Shown here one piece after another: positions 9,168 to 18,969 of a DNA stretch of 49,236 bases. A program made the position numbers and the translations under genes. Origin of the DNA: Nostoc sp. GT001 (lineage in GTDB: Bacteria; Cyanobacteriota; Cyanobacteriia; Cyanobacteriales; Nostocaceae); NCBI RefSeq assembly GCF_030382115.1, contig NZ_JAUDRJ010000003.1:5082364-5131599 (forward strand), in the 5' to 3' direction. A model generated the notes under the pieces. It saw nothing but the letters and a program-made list of their open reading frames with translations. It made no database searches and was not told the origin of the DNA. Numbering within the stretch: the stretch's first letter is position 1; each line of letters starts with the position of its first letter.

Positions 9168-10745
9168 TCAACGAACGCTTGTTACCTCTACATTTGCCGC
9201 GATGGGCATAGCCCCGCCGGAGGCGATCGCCAAATCATTGAGAGATGGATGTTGTTTTTGTTTTGCTTGTAATTCCTTACCCAAATGCTTGTAAGCAGAT
9301 GGATCTATTGGCATCAAAAACTCCCCAACCAAGTTCCCTGCTTGACGGCGGCTACTCAAACCCATATCTTGAAGCAACTCATCAATGTAATGGAATGTAA
9401 AAGGAGTTACACATGCTCCACTGACGAAAGCATAAGGTCTATCTTTCTTCCTCCATTCCAACTCTACTGTTACATCCTCTAGCATCTGTTGCGGGGATGG
9501 TAAAGGTAAATTTTCTTTGGCATACTCTGATAACCACCTAGCACCAATTTCTGCTGATAACTGGGCACAAAAAGTATAGTTATAACCAACAAAACCCATT
9601 TGGGGAACATGAGGGTGAATGAGATGGCGGTAAAGATGGATAGTGCCTTCTTCATCAAATACGTGTCTGCGGTACTTCTCTTCTAAAAAGGGGATATCCT
9701 GAAGAAAACCTGTGCCAAAGACAACAACATCTGCCTGTATTTGTTCGCCGTTATCCAATTCCACGCCACTAGCAAAAAACTTGTTGATCTTTGTCTTCAC
9801 AGCACGAATTTTACCCGCGCGTACATGCTCAAAAAAGCCTTTAGGTACTAAGCCAATACTACAACCAATCAATTTGTTCATCGGTTGTTTGGGCACCATC
9901 CCACAAGCATCAAGGGGAAACTGTAAGCGTAGGAGAGTCTCATTTAGCCGCCAGAATGCCCACACTAGTGGCTTGCCAAAACTATGCAGCCACTTTTCCC
10001 ATCCTTGAAGTTTATGGTAGGGCATCCAAGTTTCTGCAAACCGAGTCAGGAAAATATACTTGATGTTCAACAGACCGAGAAAGAAGTTGGGAACTTTCCA
10101 CAGCGCTTGACGGAACACAAGGGTACATTCCTTGGCCTTGCTAGCTGCGAGATTCGCTAAATCGGTGGCTGACTTGCCAAAACCGACAACAACCACTCGC
10201 TTGCCCTCAATTATAGAGCCGTCATTAAAGTTGTTAGTATGTATTACCTGCCCTCCGGCGGCAATGAACTCTTCCATCCCCGGCAAGTTAGGAATGTAGG
10301 GAATATCATAAGTGCCATTGCACACAATTACAAAGTCGAACTCGTAATTTTGTTTTCCGATCTCCTGACCATTTTCTTGAAAGCTGACACTAACTACCCA
10401 TCCAAGAGTATTTCCTGATTTGCGCTCCACTTTGGTGACATTCGCACCGAACTGAATTTTTTCTGTGACACCAAAGTGTTGGGCATAGGATTCAAGGTAA
10501 GCGCATATTTGCTCTCCTGAAGGCCATTCGGGATAAGAGGCAGGCATAGGAAAGTCTGAGAAAGCATAGGTGTCTCTGGGATTTTGAATTGACAGTCCTG
10601 GGTAAGCCCTCGATCTTTCCCACACACCACCAAGTCCCTGCCGTTTCTCGAACAATGTCACTTCGTAACCTTCTTCAATAAACGTCTTCGCTGAGACTAA
10701 TCCGCTGACTCCAGCCCCAATCACACATACTTGTTTCACCGTCAT
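9168..10745 (-). CDS. FMO-like flavin-containing monooxygenase (NAD(P)H-dependent)
   Basis: A 525-residue two-dinucleotide-domain flavoprotein. The N-terminus has the FAD Rossmann motif CVIGAGVSGLVSA, then KRQGLGGVW and later VIVCNGTYDIPYIPNLPG. The NADPH Rossmann motif is VVVVGFGKSATDLA at about residue 203. The FMO fingerprint FxGxxxHxxxF is degenerate: GQVIHTNNF keeps G, H and F but has Ala for the first Phe. Such enzymes oxygenate N or S atoms or perform Baeyer-Villiger reactions; the substrate here is unknown. ATG at 10745 has GGAGA 8 bases upstream. It starts 16 bp after the halogenase-type gene, so it is the last gene of a three-gene operon. A dispersed repeat forms codons near the C-terminus (9200-9231). 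Confidence 0.85.
   Translation of the reverse strand: MTVKQVCVIGAGVSGLVSAKTFIEEGYEVTLFEKRQGLGGVWERSRAYPGLSIQNPRDTYAFSDFPMPASYPEWPSGEQICAYLESYAQHFGVTEKIQFGANVTKVERKSGNTLGWVVSVSFQENGQEIGKQNYEFDFVIVCNGTYDIPYIPNLPGMEEFIAAGGQVIHTNNFNDGSIIEGKRVVVVGFGKSATDLANLAASKAKECTLVFRQALWKVPNFFLGLLNIKYIFLTRFAETWMPYHKLQGWEKWLHSFGKPLVWAFWRLNETLLRLQFPLDACGMVPKQPMNKLIGCSIGLVPKGFFEHVRAGKIRAVKTKINKFFASGVELDNGEQIQADVVVFGTGFLQDIPFLEEKYRRHVFDEEGTIHLYRHLIHPHVPQMGFVGYNYTFCAQLSAEIGARWLSEYAKENLPLPSPQQMLEDVTVELEWRKKDRPYAFVSGACVTPFTFHYIDELLQDMGLSSRRQAGNLVGEFLMPIDPSAYKHLGKELQAKQKQHPSLNDLAIASGGAMPIAANVEVTSVR
9200..9231. repeat. Small dispersed GC-rich repeat inside the FMO-like coding region
   Basis: The segment CGATGGGCATAGCCCCGCC followed by GGAGGCGATCGCC is a palindromic, HIP1-containing module that I recognise as a common Nostoc-type dispersed repeat. 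It lies in frame near the C-terminus and encodes AIASGGAMPIA, beyond the conserved enzyme core. Its recognition as a repeat rests on general knowledge of Nostoc genomes, not on a second copy that I aligned in this window. Confidence 0.5.
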
Positions 10746-10761
10746 CTTGGGTTCTCCTAAA

Positions 10762-12412
10762 TTATGAAATTAGTGCAGGAATCTGATGTGAGCGATCGCT
10801 AACCACACTCAGATACTCTGACTGTTCTTGTGACTTCATCACATGAGTTAAGTATTCATACTGAGACGGTAAAGTTGAAGTTAGGTAATTGGCTCTTTCC
10901 CTAATTTCCAAAAATGCAGCCTCAGCGTTGTCATTTCCGATATGTTCTAAAATGGGAAGACTGCTTTCAGGCATGTAATTTAGCCCCAGCAACATTACCG
11001 AATAAGAGTAAGACTCGAAGCCGTGGTATTTCGGGTTGATAGTCTTGTTGCTTGGCAGTCTATTTTTCCATAATCGTAATTTTTCCTGTAGTTCTTCTGG
11101 AACTTTGATATTGTTCTTAGTTGCTTTCCAGAATTCTGTGTCGGTGCGATCGCTAGCATAGTAATGAAGTGTCAAAAATTCTCGCACACCATCTATGCAG
11201 TCAGCGACAACTTTGTTATAGCTGTGAATTAGCTCTTGATTGAAAGATTTGCTGGGAAAGTGGTTAACTAACTCTTCAATTCCATGTTGAATGAAGAAGA
11301 TGCCAGTAGATTCTAGCGGTTCCACAAATCCACTGGAAAGACCAATTGCTACACAGTTTTTCACCCATGAGTTTCTGTTACGTCCAATCCGCATCTGGAT
11401 ATGAGAGGCTTGACGATTATCAGCAACAACTCCCAAATGCTGGCGTAATTCCTGTTCTGCGTCCTCAGCAGAAATGAATGCACTCGAATAAACATACCCA
11501 GTACCATTTCTGCCATACAAAGGTATATTCCAGACCCAACCAGAGGAAAGTGCAGTTGAGGTAGTGTAAGGGTTGATACCATCTTTTTTGATATCAGTTG
11601 GTATCTGCATGGCGATCGCATGATCGCACAATAGGGAATCTGAATAAGAAATAAATGGCTCACCAAGGGCTTTGTTGATTAAAAGACCACGGAAACCAGT
11701 ACAGTCAATAAAAAGATCGCCACTGAGAATACCATGCTCTTGGGTTGTGAGACTATCTATGCTCCCATCCTCTGTTAACTTAATATCTACCACATCATCA
11801 ACAATTTGCTTCACTCCCCTTTCCATTGCATAATCTTTCATGAATCTTGCGAGTAGATTTGCATCAAAATGATAGGCATAGGGGTACTGAATCTTTAACT
11901 TATCCAGGATATTTTTCTTGACAATACGATCTTGAGAAAATTCATTTTGAACTTTGCGATCAAAGACCTTACCATCTAAATACTTTGGCGACAGTTTATG
12001 GTCGCACAGCCAAGGAATTAGAAAGCAAGCATAATCAAATGCTTCTTGATCTTTCTTCATTTTCAGCCACCATTCCGAGATATCAAAGCCATCAATTACC
12101 TCATATCTCTGGAAGGGATGGTAGAAGTGTTGCCCCTTCGCATTCCAGTTGACAAACTTAATTGCCATTTTATATGTGGCATTACACTTTGGCATCCATT
12201 CATATTCTTGTAGCCCAAGAAAATCAAAGAATACTTTGATGGTACTAAAAGTTGCTTCTCCAACTCCAATTTTGGTGATATTAGATGATTCCACTAGAGT
12301 AATATTAATATTTTTATCTAGTGCTTTACTCAAATAAGCTGCCGTCATCCAACCTAGCTGAACCACCACCAACAATTACAATATTTTGTACATCCTGTAC
12401 ATTCTGTGACAT
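10762..12412 (-). CDS. Flavin-dependent tryptophan halogenase family protein, frameshifted near its 5' end
   Basis: The uninterrupted frame runs from 12375 to 10762. It contains the family's GVGEAT motif, the YKMAIKFVNW segment (in PrnA/RebH this region carries the catalytic lysine), the halogenase signature GWVWNIP, and the SSGFVEPLESTGIFF loop. Such enzymes use FADH2, O2 and chloride or bromide to halogenate tryptophan or other indoles and phenols. A better start is ATG at 12412, preceded by AAGAGGAA 8 bases upstream; that frame reads MSQNVQDVQNIVIVGGGSA. It joins the downstream GWMTAAYLSKAL only if one base (T on the plus strand at about 12355) is removed. So the FAD-binding GGGSAGW motif is split by a +1 frameshift, or the base is a sequencing error. 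It is the middle gene of a three-gene minus-strand operon. Confidence 0.85.
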
Positions 12413-12421
12413 AACAAAAGT

Positions 12422-12428
12422 TCCTCTT
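12422..12428 (-). promoter_or_regulatory. Ribosome binding site that fixes the halogenase start at 12412
   Basis: On the minus strand AAGAGGAAC lies about 8 bases before ATG at 12412. No comparable site precedes the downstream frame. Together with the encoded dinucleotide-binding start (IVIVGGGSA) it shows that the gene originally began here, upstream of the frameshift. Confidence 0.65.
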
Positions 12429-12479
12429 GAAGTCTAAAGTTAAGTAGGGAAATCAATTACAAAAAACTTGTTCAAGAAT

Positions 12480-13193
12480 TTATGCAGCTTTTAATTCTTG
12501 CTTGATTTGATGGGTTTTAGCATATACCAAAAGCTCATTTGTAAATTGTGTGAAAACTGTAAATAAGTTCTCAACTAATTCAAAGGCTTCTTGCTGACTT
12601 TCTTCTGATAGTTGAATGTCTTGTAAATATTGCTCTATTCCAGATGTACCCGTGATGTGACCAGTTTCAACATTCAGGTGAAAATCGGCAAAATATCGGC
12701 ATGGTTTTTGGGTAATGGCTTTAATTTCTGTACCAACCTCTGCCGCAACTGAAAACATGATGTTTCCAGTCGCTTCGAGAACTTCAATAATTACAATTTT
12801 CTGAATGGGAGTAGCGTTTGAAGTATATCGATAGAGCTGATAGTTTAGCCAGCGAGCATTCTTAGTTTCTTCACTCCAAAGAAATTTTAAGGCATCACTA
12901 AAATTCAATGATTTATCAAGTTCTAGGTTCTTCAAATCTTCCAAAAACCACAGCCAATGATGGTCATCTTCATAAGTATGCTTGTTAATTAGTGCCTGAA
13001 TTGGATCCTTTGTGGGTTCTACTCGTAAAAAACACTTATTCAGTTCGCCAAAATTCATAATAAAATGGGCGGCGCATGGTGCCCAAGCTAATCTTTGTCT
13101 GGCATTTATACTCTTGTCTCGCATAAAATTAAACAAAGGTAATTGAGCATATTCTTGTTTTTTATGTTCAATCAATGCTAGTAATTGTTGCAT
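12480..13193 (-). CDS. Haem-oxygenase-like diiron oxidase (iron-containing redox enzyme family)
   Basis: A 237-residue all-helical protein. Its histidine/carboxylate pattern matches haem-oxygenase-like diiron oxidases and oxygenases (HDO; relatives include CADD, UndA and BesC). E75-D-D-H78 lies in YEDDHHWLWF, E137 and E140 in IIEVLEATG, and H172-xxx-E176-xx-H179 in FHLNVETGH, which corresponds to the HxxxD/ExxH ligand set. HDO enzymes use a labile diiron site and O2 for N-oxygenation, C-C scission or desaturation of amino-acid-like substrates. The product here is unknown. It is the first gene of the operon, 67 bp upstream of the halogenase ATG. It shares no sequence with haem-binding haem oxygenases beyond the fold, so a role in haem breakdown is unlikely. 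Confidence 0.75.
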   Translation of the reverse strand: MQQLLALIEHKKQEYAQLPLFNFMRDKSINARQRLAWAPCAAHFIMNFGELNKCFLRVEPTKDPIQALINKHTYEDDHHWLWFLEDLKNLELDKSLNFSDALKFLWSEETKNARWLNYQLYRYTSNATPIQKIVIIEVLEATGNIMFSVAAEVGTEIKAITQKPCRYFADFHLNVETGHITGTSGIEQYLQDIQLSEESQQEAFELVENLFTVFTQFTNELLVYAKTHQIKQELKAA

Positions 13194-13917
13194 TTTTAAT
13201 CGTACCGATTTTCAATGTTTAATATTAGAGCGGAAATAAATTTCTTGCTTTGCTCTAGAAAGGATAATTTGCCACATCTTTGGTTGCTAAATTTCCAAAG
13301 TTTTTTTGATATTCATTGGCATAAAATCCACTATTTGAATAGCAAACAATGCATAACTTGTTTATCGCAATACAGTTAATTGAAGGATAATTGGTCTTTG
13401 AAGATGTGATAAATAGCTTCTCTACATCAATACTTTAGGTGTATTGTGTTATATCGTATTGAGGCTAACGCTAAATTGTAACCAGCTAATTTACTGTGAT
13501 TTATTTTTACTTTAACTTCAATGTATCTATGTAATAAACGCAGATTTTACGTAAGTACACTTGTTAAGAAATGGTCTGATATGAGCGTTTACTTTGCTCA
13601 GAAAAACCAAATCGGTCAGTTAAGCGTTCTGCCCTAGCTAAGATTTGAAAGCAGGCTCGTATATACTTGGAAATATTTTTAGATTTGTTATAGCTAAATA
13701 CAGTATCAATAATTACTTTTCATACCCAAGTGCCACTGGACACTCAAATTCTTCCGGTGCATATTGCAAATGTACTTGGGCATCAAACCAAGAAAATAGA
13801 CTTCTTGTATAAGTCGGGAAAAATAGTGCTTAGGCGTAGCCCGCACTTCTCTACGAGTTGAATTGAGATCACAACGTCTGTCTGGGAATTTTGCTATTAT
13901 TTGCTACTTTAAAATAT
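13194..13917. other. Divergent intergenic region between the halogenase operon and the ABC transporter
   Basis: This 724-bp AT-rich spacer must hold the promoters of both divergent transcripts. I could not assign a convincing promoter or operator. A degenerate copy of the dispersed GCGTAGCCCGCACTTCTCTA type of repeat lies at about 13832-13857. No protein-coding or RNA gene was recognised. Confidence 0.5.
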
Positions 13918-15855
13918 ATGCAAATAATTGAAATTTCTCCATTCCAAGCATTTCGCCGGAGTGTAGTAACAGTGATACAGGTAGTTCCAAAGGAGCTACG
14001 CTATGTAACAATACTGACATTAATGGGTGGTGCAGGCTCAGCGATCGCCATTTGGCTCAACAAAACGATCATTGATGAAATTACCCGCTTATTGAGTACA
14101 GGGACAACGCAGAATGCCATCGCCCTGATACTTTCGCAACCGCTGCTACTGTACAGTATTGCAGGTTCACTGTTGGTAAATTTGGTCAGTGATGCGATCG
14201 CTAACATCAATCCCTTTGTATATACTTCACTGCGCGACCGCATTTCCGGTTTTGTCCAAGGACAAGTAATTGAGAAGGTTGCCACTTTTGAAGATATTGC
14301 CCTGTTTGAAACACCCGATTTGCTCAATTTGGTGCAGTTGACCGAAAAGGGAGTGCAACGGCTTCCAGAGCTTTGTATGAGGCTTGTGACGATCTTAGAG
14401 GGAGTTTTTATCTTCATTCCAGCCATACTGCTTTTGGTGTCTCTTGCTTGGTGGGTACCGCTAATTTTGTTTAGCTGCGTTACCCCTGTGATGTATGTGC
14501 AGATGAAATACCGTAAGCAAGTTTGGGGAGTAGAAAGAACCCAAGCGAGTGTTCTTCGTGAAATGAACTTATATAAAACGGTTTTAACCGGAGAGACATA
14601 CGCCAAAGAAATACGCTTATTTAGCTTGCAAACCTTATTATTAGAACGCTGGCACGGGCTTTACCGGACTATTTTTCGGGCAATGCAACAAATCCGCCGT
14701 CGGGGGACAACAGGCGTTATTGGCTGGTCTTTATTGAGTGGTTTTGGTTTGGCGTTGCCATACGTATACGTAGTCCAGGGAGTGATCGGTGGAACCCATA
14801 CTTTGGGGGATTTGGCGCTTTACACTGGGGTAATTTTGGAAGTGCATCGGAGTTTGGAGAATCTGATGTCTGGCGGGTCAGAGTTGTATAATATTGCACT
14901 GGCAACAACACCTATTTTCCAGCTTTTGGAGTTAGAGCCACAGTTGTCCGGTTCTCAATCAAAGTCAGTAACAAATGTATCAGGAAAAGTCAGGGAATCG
15001 GCTGTTAACAATCGGAAATTTCAAAAAAATGGGAATAATTCATCTGATTATCGGCAAGCTTTATCAGATGTAAATGCAACTGAGTATGAAGCATCGCAAA
15101 CAGGTATTGACATCAAAAATCTATCCTTTACCTATCCCAATAGCAATCAGCCAATTCTGAAAAACATCAACCTGACGATTCACCCCAACGAGATGATTGT
15201 ACTTGTGGGTGAGAATGGTGCTGGCAAGACTACATTAGCAAAGCTATTATGTCGCCTTTACGATCCTAGCCAAGGTGCGATTATTTGGAATGGGCAAGAT
15301 TTACGATCGCTCCCATTAGAACAATTGCGATCGCGGATTGATGTAGTCATGCAAGATTACGCTCGTTTTCCGACTACCGTGCGCGAGAATGTTGCCTTTG
15401 GGGATTTGCCTAAAATGCAGGATGACGCCGCCATCACGGAAGCGATCGCTGAGGCTGGTTTGGCTAAAGTAATTCAAAATCTCGATCAAGGCTTAGAAAC
15501 CCTGTTAGGGAAACAGCTAGAAGGAGGTATCGATCTATCAGGGGGACAATGGCAAAGATTAGCGATCGCTCGTGCTTTGCTGCGACTCTCTCCGGCTGAA
15601 TTAGTCATCCTTGATGAACCAACGGCGAACCTCGATCCGAAAACAGAACATGAGATTTACAATATTTTGCGTAACTTAGCGAAGGGTAGAATAGCCGTTG
15701 TAGTTAGCCATCGCCTCGCTTTGGCAAAACTAGCAGATCGAGTAGTAGTACTAGAACATGGTCAAATTATCGAAGTAGGCACTCATGACGAACTCATGGC
15801 ACTAGGCGGACAGTATCACTTGATGTTTTGTCGTCAAGCTAGTAGTTACAACTGA
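13918..15855 (+). CDS. ABC transporter, fused permease and ATP-binding protein (exporter half-transporter)
   Basis: A 645-residue type IV-like exporter subunit. The N-terminal membrane domain has hydrophobic helices around 30-55, 80-100, 160-200 and 260-295, and a linker of about 60 polar residues leads to the nucleotide-binding domain. That domain has Walker [15 protein letters not shown], signature [16 protein letters not shown], Walker [13 protein letters not shown] and switch histidine in VVSHRLA. Such proteins dimerise to export lipids, peptides or small molecules. The substrate is unknown. ATG at 13918 is preferred over an upstream TTG at 13891. It is divergent from the halogenase operon and 31 bp upstream of the recombinase-like gene. 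A role in exporting a halogenated product is only a hypothesis from position. Confidence 0.9.
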   Translation: MQIIEISPFQAFRRSVVTVIQVVPKELRYVTILTLMGGAGSAIAIWLNKTIIDEITRLLSTGTTQNAIALILSQPLLLYSIAGSLLVNLVSDAIANINPFVYTSLRDRISGFVQGQVIEKVATFEDIALFETPDLLNLVQLTEKGVQRLPELCMRLVTILEGVFIFIPAILLLVSLAWWVPLILFSCVTPVMYVQMKYRKQVWGVERTQASVLREMNLYKTVLTGETYAKEIRLFSLQTLLLERWHGLYRTIFRAMQQIRRRGTTGVIGWSLLSGFGLALPYVYVVQGVIGGTHTLGDLALYTGVILEVHRSLENLMSGGSELYNIALATTPIFQLLELEPQLSGSQSKSVTNVSGKVRESAVNNRKFQKNGNNSSDYRQALSDVNATEYEASQTGIDIKNLSFTYPNSNQPILKNINLTIHPNEMIVLVGENGAGKTTLAKLLCRLYDPSQGAIIWNGQDLRSLPLEQLRSRIDVVMQDYARFPTTVRENVAFGDLPKMQDDAAITEAIAEAGLAKVIQNLDQGLETLLGKQLEGGIDLSGGQWQRLAIARALLRLSPAELVILDEPTANLDPKTEHEIYNILRNLAKGRIAVVVSHRLALAKLADRVVVLEHGQIIEVGTHDELMALGGQYHLMFCRQASSYN

Positions 15856-15886
15856 TATCATTTCTTTGTGATACTGCGCTAAACCT

Positions 15887-17194
15887 TTGAAAATAATTGC
15901 CTACTCTTACACCGATCCGCTATTAGAATCCTCTCCCGATCAAGCAGATTGGGGATGGGAGGTGGATCGGATTTATGAAGATTTAGGCAAGCAAAAATCC
16001 TCTGGGCGATCGCAATTACAACAATTATTTACTGATTGCCAAACTGAACCAGCAGATTATCTCCTGATTCGTCGGTTGGAAGAATTGGGGGATACTGTAG
16101 AGGAAATTAGCGATCGGCTCAATCAACTTGAAGTCATGGGAATCGCAGTAATCGCCACTGAACAACCCTACACTTCTGAAAATTACCCTCTGGGCGCTGA
16201 CTTGCTGAATTTACTACACGCAATCCAACGTCAGCAACGTAGCCGCCGCATCCGCCAAGGACACGCCCGTAATCGTCTTGAGATTGCACCGCCACCCGGC
16301 AAAGTTCCCTACGGCTATCGCAGAGGTAAGGCAAAATATACCATTGATCGCAGTACATCACCAGTTGTCAAAGATTTTTTTGAACACTTTTTACTCTATG
16401 GTTCCCTGCGAGGTTCAGTCCGTTACTTGGCGAAAAAATACGGCAAGAAAATCTCTGTCACCACAGGAAGACGCTGGCTGACTAATCCAGTCTATCGCGG
16501 CAATACAGCTTACCAAAATGGTGAAATTATCTCCAATACCCATATTCCGATAATTTCTAAGGAAGAAGCAGCCCAAGTTGACCGACTTTTACGCCGTAAC
16601 AGCCGTTTACCATCCCGAACTGCTAGCGCACCGCGTTCTCTGGCTGGGTTGGTTGTCTGTGCTGAGTGTCAGTCGCATCTGACAGTTACCCGTGTTACCC
16701 AACGCAACCAAGATAAGGAGTATCTTTATTTACGTTCCACTAGCTGTCCTCAAAGCCCCAAGTGTAAGGCGATTCCCTACCAAGAGGTGTTGGAACATAC
16801 AATTGAAAGGGTTTGCCGTGATTTACCTCTGGCGGTAGCAGGAATGAATTTTCCCCAATTGGATGCATTCAAGAATAGTTTAGGACAAGCGATCGCTCGT
16901 CAGCAAGAAATACTTGCTCAGTTACCCGCTTTAATTGAAACTGGAATTTTAGATGATGAAACAGCAAAGTTAAGGGCTTACAAACTCCGCACAGAAATTT
17001 CTGCACTCGAAGCAAAGTTGGCAATTCTCCCGCCAGTTAACTTGCGTTCTGTTGCTCAAGCTGTTTCAATACCACAATTTTGGTTAGATTTGTCGGAAAC
17101 AGAACGAAGATTTTACTTTCGAGAATTTATTAGACAAATTGAGATTGTTTGTCAGAATAAAGAATTAAAACTCCAAGTTATTTTTATTTTTTGA
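15887..17194 (+). CDS. Serine-recombinase-like protein with a degenerate catalytic domain
   Basis: A 435-residue protein with large-serine-recombinase layout. The resolvase-like N-terminal domain spans about 1-110; the recombinase domain runs from about 125 (PPPGKVPYGYRRG) through RRWLTNPVYRGNTAYQNGE; a zinc ribbon (CAECQSHL ... CPQSPKC) lies near 255-300; and a helical, coiled-coil-prone C-terminus follows. Active members start with a YxRxS motif carrying catalytic Arg and Ser; here the matching stretch is AYSYTD, with neither. The DRLxR motif is replaced by EELGD in IRRLEELGD. So the chemistry looks lost while DNA-binding parts remain. Start is TTG at 15887. A regulatory or architectural DNA-binding role is inferred. 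It lies 31 bp downstream of the ABC gene. Confidence 0.78.
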   Translation: MKIIAYSYTDPLLESSPDQADWGWEVDRIYEDLGKQKSSGRSQLQQLFTDCQTEPADYLLIRRLEELGDTVEEISDRLNQLEVMGIAVIATEQPYTSENYPLGADLLNLLHAIQRQQRSRRIRQGHARNRLEIAPPPGKVPYGYRRGKAKYTIDRSTSPVVKDFFEHFLLYGSLRGSVRYLAKKYGKKISVTTGRRWLTNPVYRGNTAYQNGEIISNTHIPIISKEEAAQVDRLLRRNSRLPSRTASAPRSLAGLVVCAECQSHLTVTRVTQRNQDKEYLYLRSTSCPQSPKCKAIPYQEVLEHTIERVCRDLPLAVAGMNFPQLDAFKNSLGQAIARQQEILAQLPALIETGILDDETAKLRAYKLRTEISALEAKLAILPPVNLRSVAQAVSIPQFWLDLSETERRFYFREFIRQIEIVCQNKELKLQVIFIF

Positions 17195-17207
17195 TTTAAT
17201 TGAAACA

Positions 17208-18377
17208 CTATTTTTGAGACGGTTGATCCTTAGTATACGCAACAGGTTTTGGCCCTGCATTCCGCACATTGATAACTTTATTCAGGATATCAAACCAAAA
17301 AGGCGCACCCATAGCAATAGCAAAACCACTCACTATCCAACCGCAAATTAATTTAAAAACCTGTGAAATTCTGATGTAAACTATATTCGATTTCGTTGTA
17401 TCTAATAACTCAAACTGTTGATTAATATTTTGCCATCCAATCGGTATAGAAGCATTTCCTAATAGCTTTTCAATCTCCTTTCTAGCTTCTTGATCGTTAA
17501 TATAATCGATTCGTTGACTTGCACTTTGAGTAATGGTAGAGCGGATAACCGAATCCTGCGACAGTCTTTTAACCAAGTGAAATGTATCAGTATTAGTTAA
17601 AAAGGCAACTAATATTCCAATTAAAATAGCAACTCCTTTGGCATTGCGCTTATAAACACCGCTTGCTCGATCCATCGAGCGATCAAACCATGTTTCTACT
17701 TCATTTTTAAATTGATTTACTTCCTCGGTGAGATCGCCAATCTTTATCCTGCTACGTTGAGCAATTACACTAAGACTCTTAATTAAACTATCAGGGACTT
17801 CATCAGGTAACTCTTTATTAACAAAATCTATAAATTTCTGGTCAATATCTCCATAAATTTCTTGAATTTTTGTGTAACTTGCACTATTTGGACTATTAAT
17901 ACCTTTTTTAAGTTCTTTATAAGAGGCTAATATCATCTGCAAATTGGTTTTTGATTCTTCACTAGGATGTTTAACATAATTAATTAGCTCAGGAATTTTT
18001 AAGGTATCTAATAAAGTAATTGAAAATGTTTCCGAAGGAAGATAGGAAGGGCCGCTTTGTTTTTCTAGTACTATTTTATCAGGTTTTTTAGTAATTTCCT
18101 GGAAATGCTTTTCTACTTTACCCTTAGCTTGTTGATTCAATGTATTAATCAAAGGATCGTTATAAAGTTTCTGTACCAAATGGATTGCATTAATAATATC
18201 TGATTTTTCACTTTCACTACCACCTGATAAAAGTAATTCAATTGAAGTTCTTAAATGTTTAGCTCTCCATTGTAATAATGTGGCAATTAGTTCCTGAATT
18301 TCTGAAGCTAGCAAGCTCAAAATCAAGTAAATAAAAACCAAGCCAAGAGTAATATCTACAACTACAGGTAAATTCAT
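17208..18377 (-). CDS. Conserved membrane protein of unknown function
   Basis: A 389-residue protein that I do not recognise. The N-terminus is a membrane helix (DITLGLVFIYLILSLLASEI) followed by a positively charged stretch. A long, polar, lysine/glutamate-rich region (about 50-235) is mostly helical. A second hydrophobic segment lies near 245-265 (KGVAILIGILVAFLTNTD) and a third near 340-370 (LICGWIVSGFAIAMGAPFWF), followed by the FDILNKVINVRNAG C-terminus. ATG at 18377 has GGAGA about 7 bases upstream. It converges with the recombinase-like gene with only 13 bp between stops. No enzymatic motif was found. Confidence 0.7.
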   Translation of the reverse strand: MNLPVVVDITLGLVFIYLILSLLASEIQELIATLLQWRAKHLRTSIELLLSGGSESEKSDIINAIHLVQKLYNDPLINTLNQQAKGKVEKHFQEITKKPDKIVLEKQSGPSYLPSETFSITLLDTLKIPELINYVKHPSEESKTNLQMILASYKELKKGINSPNSASYTKIQEIYGDIDQKFIDFVNKELPDEVPDSLIKSLSVIAQRSRIKIGDLTEEVNQFKNEVETWFDRSMDRASGVYKRNAKGVAILIGILVAFLTNTDTFHLVKRLSQDSVIRSTITQSASQRIDYINDQEARKEIEKLLGNASIPIGWQNINQQFELLDTTKSNIVYIRISQVFKLICGWIVSGFAIAMGAPFWFDILNKVINVRNAGPKPVAYTKDQPSQK

Positions 18378-18969
18378 TGACAGTCTCCAATAATTTTTAG
18401 CTATTTATTGTTATCGAAAGTCCTTAAAAAATTGTAGATCATAGATATCTAAATTCAAGAGTTGCTTAATTAAAATTAAAAAAGCCAAATCAGTTTTATG
18501 AAGGACGATTTTTAATTAATAATTATTAAAATTGCTTTATTAAAAAATAAATAATTATGTTTTTCGTCAAACTACTATTTAAAAAATTTTATGGTATTTT
18601 TTTAAGTATTCAGTATACCATTTAATTGGTGTAGTAATCAGGTATAAAATTTCTGGACTTAGCCAGATAAAAAGTAAATAGATAAAATTTAAACTAAGCG
18701 TCACCTCAAAAAGAAAATACAAGTTTATTTACGGACTATCTGACAGGTAATAAATAATTGATTGTATTATTTTTATCATTTATTAGCTGAAATGTGATTT
18801 AAATAACCAATATAATTTTTTCAAAAAATAGCGCTAATTATAAAAATTTGAGTTAATCTTGGAAACTAGCAATTGTTAAGAACATACGTTGTTACTGGGT
18901 GGCAACATGGGAGATTCGCTAGATGTCTCTATGTAATCAAACCAGCAAGTAAAATGATTACCAGAGAAT
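18378..18969. other. AT-rich intergenic region
   Basis: This 592-bp, very AT-rich spacer separates two divergent genes. I see no open frame with family resemblance, no RNA gene and no strong hairpin. Promoters for both flanking genes are expected here but could not be placed. Confidence 0.5.

Noticed and set aside
12480..13193. Haem oxygenase or TenA thiaminase
   Set aside because: The EDDH and HxxxExxH patterns fit diiron HDO proteins; there are no haem-oxygenase signatures and no thiamin genes nearby.
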